Shown: positions 62,671 to 64,000 of the stretch, one piece after another | How the letters are laid out: every line of letters begins with the position of its first letter | Position numbering within the stretch: the first letter of the stretch is position 1 | Assembly (NCBI GenBank): GCA_963978895.1 | Contig: OZ022241.1 | Location: 6,253,995-6,317,994 of the forward strand | Origin: Erpobdella octoculata | Lineage: Eukaryota; Annelida; Clitellata; Hirudinida; Erpobdellidae | DNA: 64,000 nt | Direction: 5' to 3' | Program-made: the position numbers and the translations under genes | The notes under the pieces: model-generated | Databases searched by the model: none | Seen by the model: only the letters and a program-made list of their open reading frames with translations | Told to the model about the DNA's origin: nothing

Positions 62671-63790
62671 GTGAGTCAAAAAAGCCACTTCTCATTGTAT
62701 TATGGGGGTGATTTTTTTGTAAAATATTCAAATAAATTTGAGAAAAGTATTAAATCAAAACGACAAAACTCAAGTCAACGTGGTTGTGATAGTGATGTTG
62801 TGATGCTGGATGCGATAGAAATGTCAGCCAAATGGTGATGACGACGACGGAGATTTTGACCTGGACACATTGGTCGATTGTTCAAAGTAGAAGAGACCAG
62901 TTAGTGAAAGGAGAGATACGAAATATAAGAAAAATATATTATTATATATAGAGAATGAAAAAAATTAGGAAAAAAGTTAAAAATGAGAAAGAAAAAGACA
63001 GAAAGAAAAAAGAGAGAGAAAGTGTGTGCGTGTGTGTGAGAGAGAGAGAGAGAGAGAAAGAAAAGAAAAAAATGACAAGACAGGGGGCTGCTTTCAGCCA
63101 ATGGTGAACAATGCTGTTCGTTGTCCCATTGTCGAATGGCATCGAAGAAATTCCGCAACAACCCTGTCAGTCACGTGACGCTAACTTGACGCACGAGAGT
63201 TATTTATGGGACAGGAAATGCGAGTCTGTCATCGCTGATTCCGGTTCTTAACATTTTTTTTCTTTATTCGTCTTCTAATCTAGATGATTGCGTAAAATCT
63301 CGTTATATGAGAAACCAAAATTTTAAACATAAAAAACGTGTTTTACTGTTTTTTTCTCTCATTTTGTCATTTTTTTCCTCTAATTTCTTTCCTGTTTTTT
63401 CGCTCTCTTTCATTCTCTCTCTTTCACTTCTTATTAATTTAAGAGAGTTCCTACTAAAATTTTGAAAAGTTTGATTGGCACGAATACTCTTGATGATCAT
63501 ATGATGGCAAGGTCAAAACATGTCAGTCTACTTCTCCCTATCTCTCCTTTTCATTCTTTCCCTCTCTTTCTCTTTCTTTCTCTCTTCCTATTTTTCATTT
63601 TGTTTTTCTTTCATTCTCTCCACATTTAAGAGAATTATCTGAAAATTGGCAAATGCGGGTGGTCTTTATAGTTACTACGGTTCGACAGGTGCCCCGCAAT
63701 TTGATTGGTTCCGACAGGAGACAGCGCAGACAGGCGCGAGTTCTGATCACGTTTGAAATTGTAGGTGGGATGTGGATATAGAACGAAGAA
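62671..63790. other. Presumed intron of the ML-domain gene
   Basis: Purine- and pyrimidine-rich low-complexity tracts (AG-rich 62940-63070, CT-rich 63350-63440 and 63530-63620). I searched the plus strand for the remaining Cys-rich part of the GM2-activator domain and found none, so the gene must continue past 64000. Confidence 0.5.
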
Positions 63791-63796
63791 CGAAAA

Positions 63797-63905
63797 CACA
63801 GGGATGTGCTAGTTAATTATTTAAACAGGGATGTGCTAGTTAATTATTTAAACAGGGATGTGCTAGTTAATTATTTAAACAGGGATGCGCTAGTTAATTA
63901 TTTTA
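63797..63905. repeat. 27-bp tandem repeat, four copies
   Basis: ACAGGGATGTGCTAGTTAAT followed by TATTTAA repeats four times with a single G-to-C-type change (GATGCGC) in the last. Confidence 0.95.
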
Positions 63906-63935
63906 TTTCGCCTCGTGTCCGAATAGGGTACAGGT

Positions 63936-64000
63936 CAACTAGTCGCCGCCCAACTAGTCGCCGCCCAACTAGTCGCTGCCAACTAGTCGCTGGCCAACTA
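63936..64000. repeat. Minisatellite CAACTAGTCGCCGCC, runs off the window
   Basis: At least four units of 14-15 bases (CAACTAGTCGCYGCC) continue to the last base. Confidence 0.9.

Overview
The window is from an animal (metazoan) nuclear genome, probably an invertebrate. It is AT-rich and intron-rich, with spliced genes whose GT/AG borders can be read directly, and it carries many mobile elements: CR1-like LINEs, hAT, Merlin, Helitrons and tRNA-derived SINEs. A gene for the ciliogenesis/planar-polarity effector Inturned argues for a ciliated animal. I cannot name a phylum from sequence alone. There is one 200-base run of N at 53801-54000.

Layout. 0.6-2.3 kb: three decayed or diverged ubiquitin copies (minus). 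3.8-11.3 kb: a nine-exon SLC7/LAT-type amino-acid transporter (minus) with a dead LINE in its first intron. 12.6-13.7 kb: a non-autonomous hAT with intact 8-bp target duplications. 16.2-23.1 kb: a polyubiquitin gene (minus) of 30 head-to-tail units that look identical at nucleotide level. 24-24.1 kb: a perfect 63-base palindrome. 27.1-29.9 kb: a Merlin/ISXO2-type DNA transposon with an intact 325-residue transposase, bracketed by nested inverted repeats. 31.9-33.0 kb: ribosomal protein L9 (minus, four exons). 33.6-34.2 kb: a second hAT remnant. 35.4-52.3 kb: an Inturned (INTU) orthologue (minus, at least 17 exons); one intron holds a LINE with an intact 1033-residue ORF2, another a LINE-in-LINE nest, and a third a Helitron. 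53.5-57.3 kb: repeats, including a Helitron that keeps part of the Helitron transposase. 58.7-62.7 kb and beyond the window: a plus-strand gene whose large first coding exon (membrane segment plus heavily N-glycosylated, Thr-rich stalk) splices into a GM2-activator-type lipid-binding domain.

The most unusual items are three. First, a GM2-activator/ML domain tethered to a long membrane-anchored, mucin-like N-terminus. Second, an Inturned protein with a roughly 440-residue Lys/Glu-rich N-terminal extension built around repeats of a Phe-Phe/Leu-Phe-Gly-Lys motif. Third, a 30-unit homogenised polyubiquitin beside degenerating relatives. In addition, both complete Helitrons sit seamlessly inside AT-rich minisatellites. 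The host genes appear unrelated to each other in function; I see no operon-like arrangement.
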